A stretch of DNA of 12,403 nucleotides from Gammaproteobacteria bacterium (lineage in GTDB: Bacteria > Pseudomonadota > Gammaproteobacteria > Chromatiales > Chromatiaceae), in the NCBI GenBank assembly GCA_030621975.1, contig JAUXGQ010000011.1:1-12403 (forward strand). Reading direction: 5' to 3'. The translations under genes were made by a program, and so were the position numbers. The notes beneath the pieces were generated by a model, which saw only the letters and a list, made by a program, of their open reading frames with translations, had not been told where the DNA came from and did no database searches. Shown piece by piece: positions 12,250 through 12,403 of the stretch; the first letter of the stretch is position 1; every line of letters starts with the position of its first letter.

Positions 12250-12403
12250 ATGATTAGCCGTAAGTTTTTAAGTATTTTTTCGATGCTGCTCCTCGCCCAG
12301 TTCGCTCGGGCGCAGAATAGTGACGACATACCCGGACCGGCCATCTGCGCATCCCAGGAGGCGCTCGAGTGCGCGCCGCTTGAGGGTTGCAAGCGGGTCA
12401 GCC
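12250..12403 (+). CDS. secreted protein of unknown function, N-terminal part
   Basis: A start codon at 12250 opens a frame that runs off the window after 51 codons. The translation has a clear signal peptide (MISRKFLSIFSMLLLAQFARA, likely cleaved after residue 21) and a mature start with three spaced cysteines (Cys33, Cys41, Cys47) in AICASQEALECAPLEGCKRVS. I recall similar short cysteine-bearing secreted proteins next to glycine-zipper genes, but cannot name a family. The ribosome site would be the poly-G run just before the start. Probably co-transcribed with the glycine-zipper gene. Confidence 0.65.
   Translation, partial: MISRKFLSIFSMLLLAQFARAQNSDDIPGPAICASQEALECAPLEGCKRVS

Overview
The window (12,403 bp, about 58-60% GC by eye) looks like chromosomal DNA of a sulfur-oxidising gammaproteobacterium, probably from the Chromatiales/Ectothiorhodospirales area. 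The main evidence is a complete aprBA pair for dissimilatory adenylylsulfate (APS) reductase, plus a DsrC/TusE-family gene 2 kb away. Housekeeping genes of gammaproteobacterial type (YheS-like ABC-F, PhhB, DUF423) and REP-like intergenic palindromes agree with this. I see no phage, transposase, CRISPR, tRNA or rRNA. The genus cannot be read from the sequence.

Layout. 1-1163: the 5' end of a DUF423 membrane protein (minus), divergent from a secreted alpha/beta-hydrolase (plus). 1164-1699: a long non-coding stretch with a near-perfect FNR/Anr-type box and candidate promoters for aprBA. 1700-4226: aprB and aprA, closed by a strong intrinsic terminator, so they form a two-gene unit. 4301-5188: a YkgJ-type cysteine-cluster protein behind its own -10 element. 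5189-5437: two different REP-like inverted repeats between convergent genes. 5438-5899 (minus): a periplasmic DUF302 protein. 6129-6524 (plus): a DsrC-like protein that has lost both redox cysteines, behind a good sigma-70-type promoter. 6487-7094 (minus): a small acidic protein and a pterin-4a-carbinolamine dehydratase, forming a two-gene operon. 7305-7781 (minus): a DUF2939 membrane-anchored protein. 7870-8120: a second copy of one REP-like element beside a dense cluster of inverted repeats. 8157-10055 (minus): a YheS-like ABC-F ATPase. 10171-10306: two more inverted repeats. 10388-11521: a Tat-exported M15-type peptidase. 11726-12226: a glycine-zipper envelope protein. 12250-end: the start of another secreted protein, behind a run of ten G.

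How the genes fit together. AprBA oxidises sulfite plus AMP to APS in the cytoplasm. Its usual electron partner (AprM or QmoABC) and ATP sulfurylase (Sat) are not in this window. The cysteine-less DsrC-like protein cannot carry sulfur as DsrC does, so it is more likely regulatory or a binding partner. The FNR-type box suggests aprBA responds to oxygen or nitrogen oxides. The rest are general cell-envelope, cofactor and translation genes with no clear link to sulfur oxidation.

The most noteworthy items are the cysteine-less DsrC paralog, the FNR-type box upstream of aprBA, and the clustered palindromic elements. I found no convincing wholly new multi-gene system.
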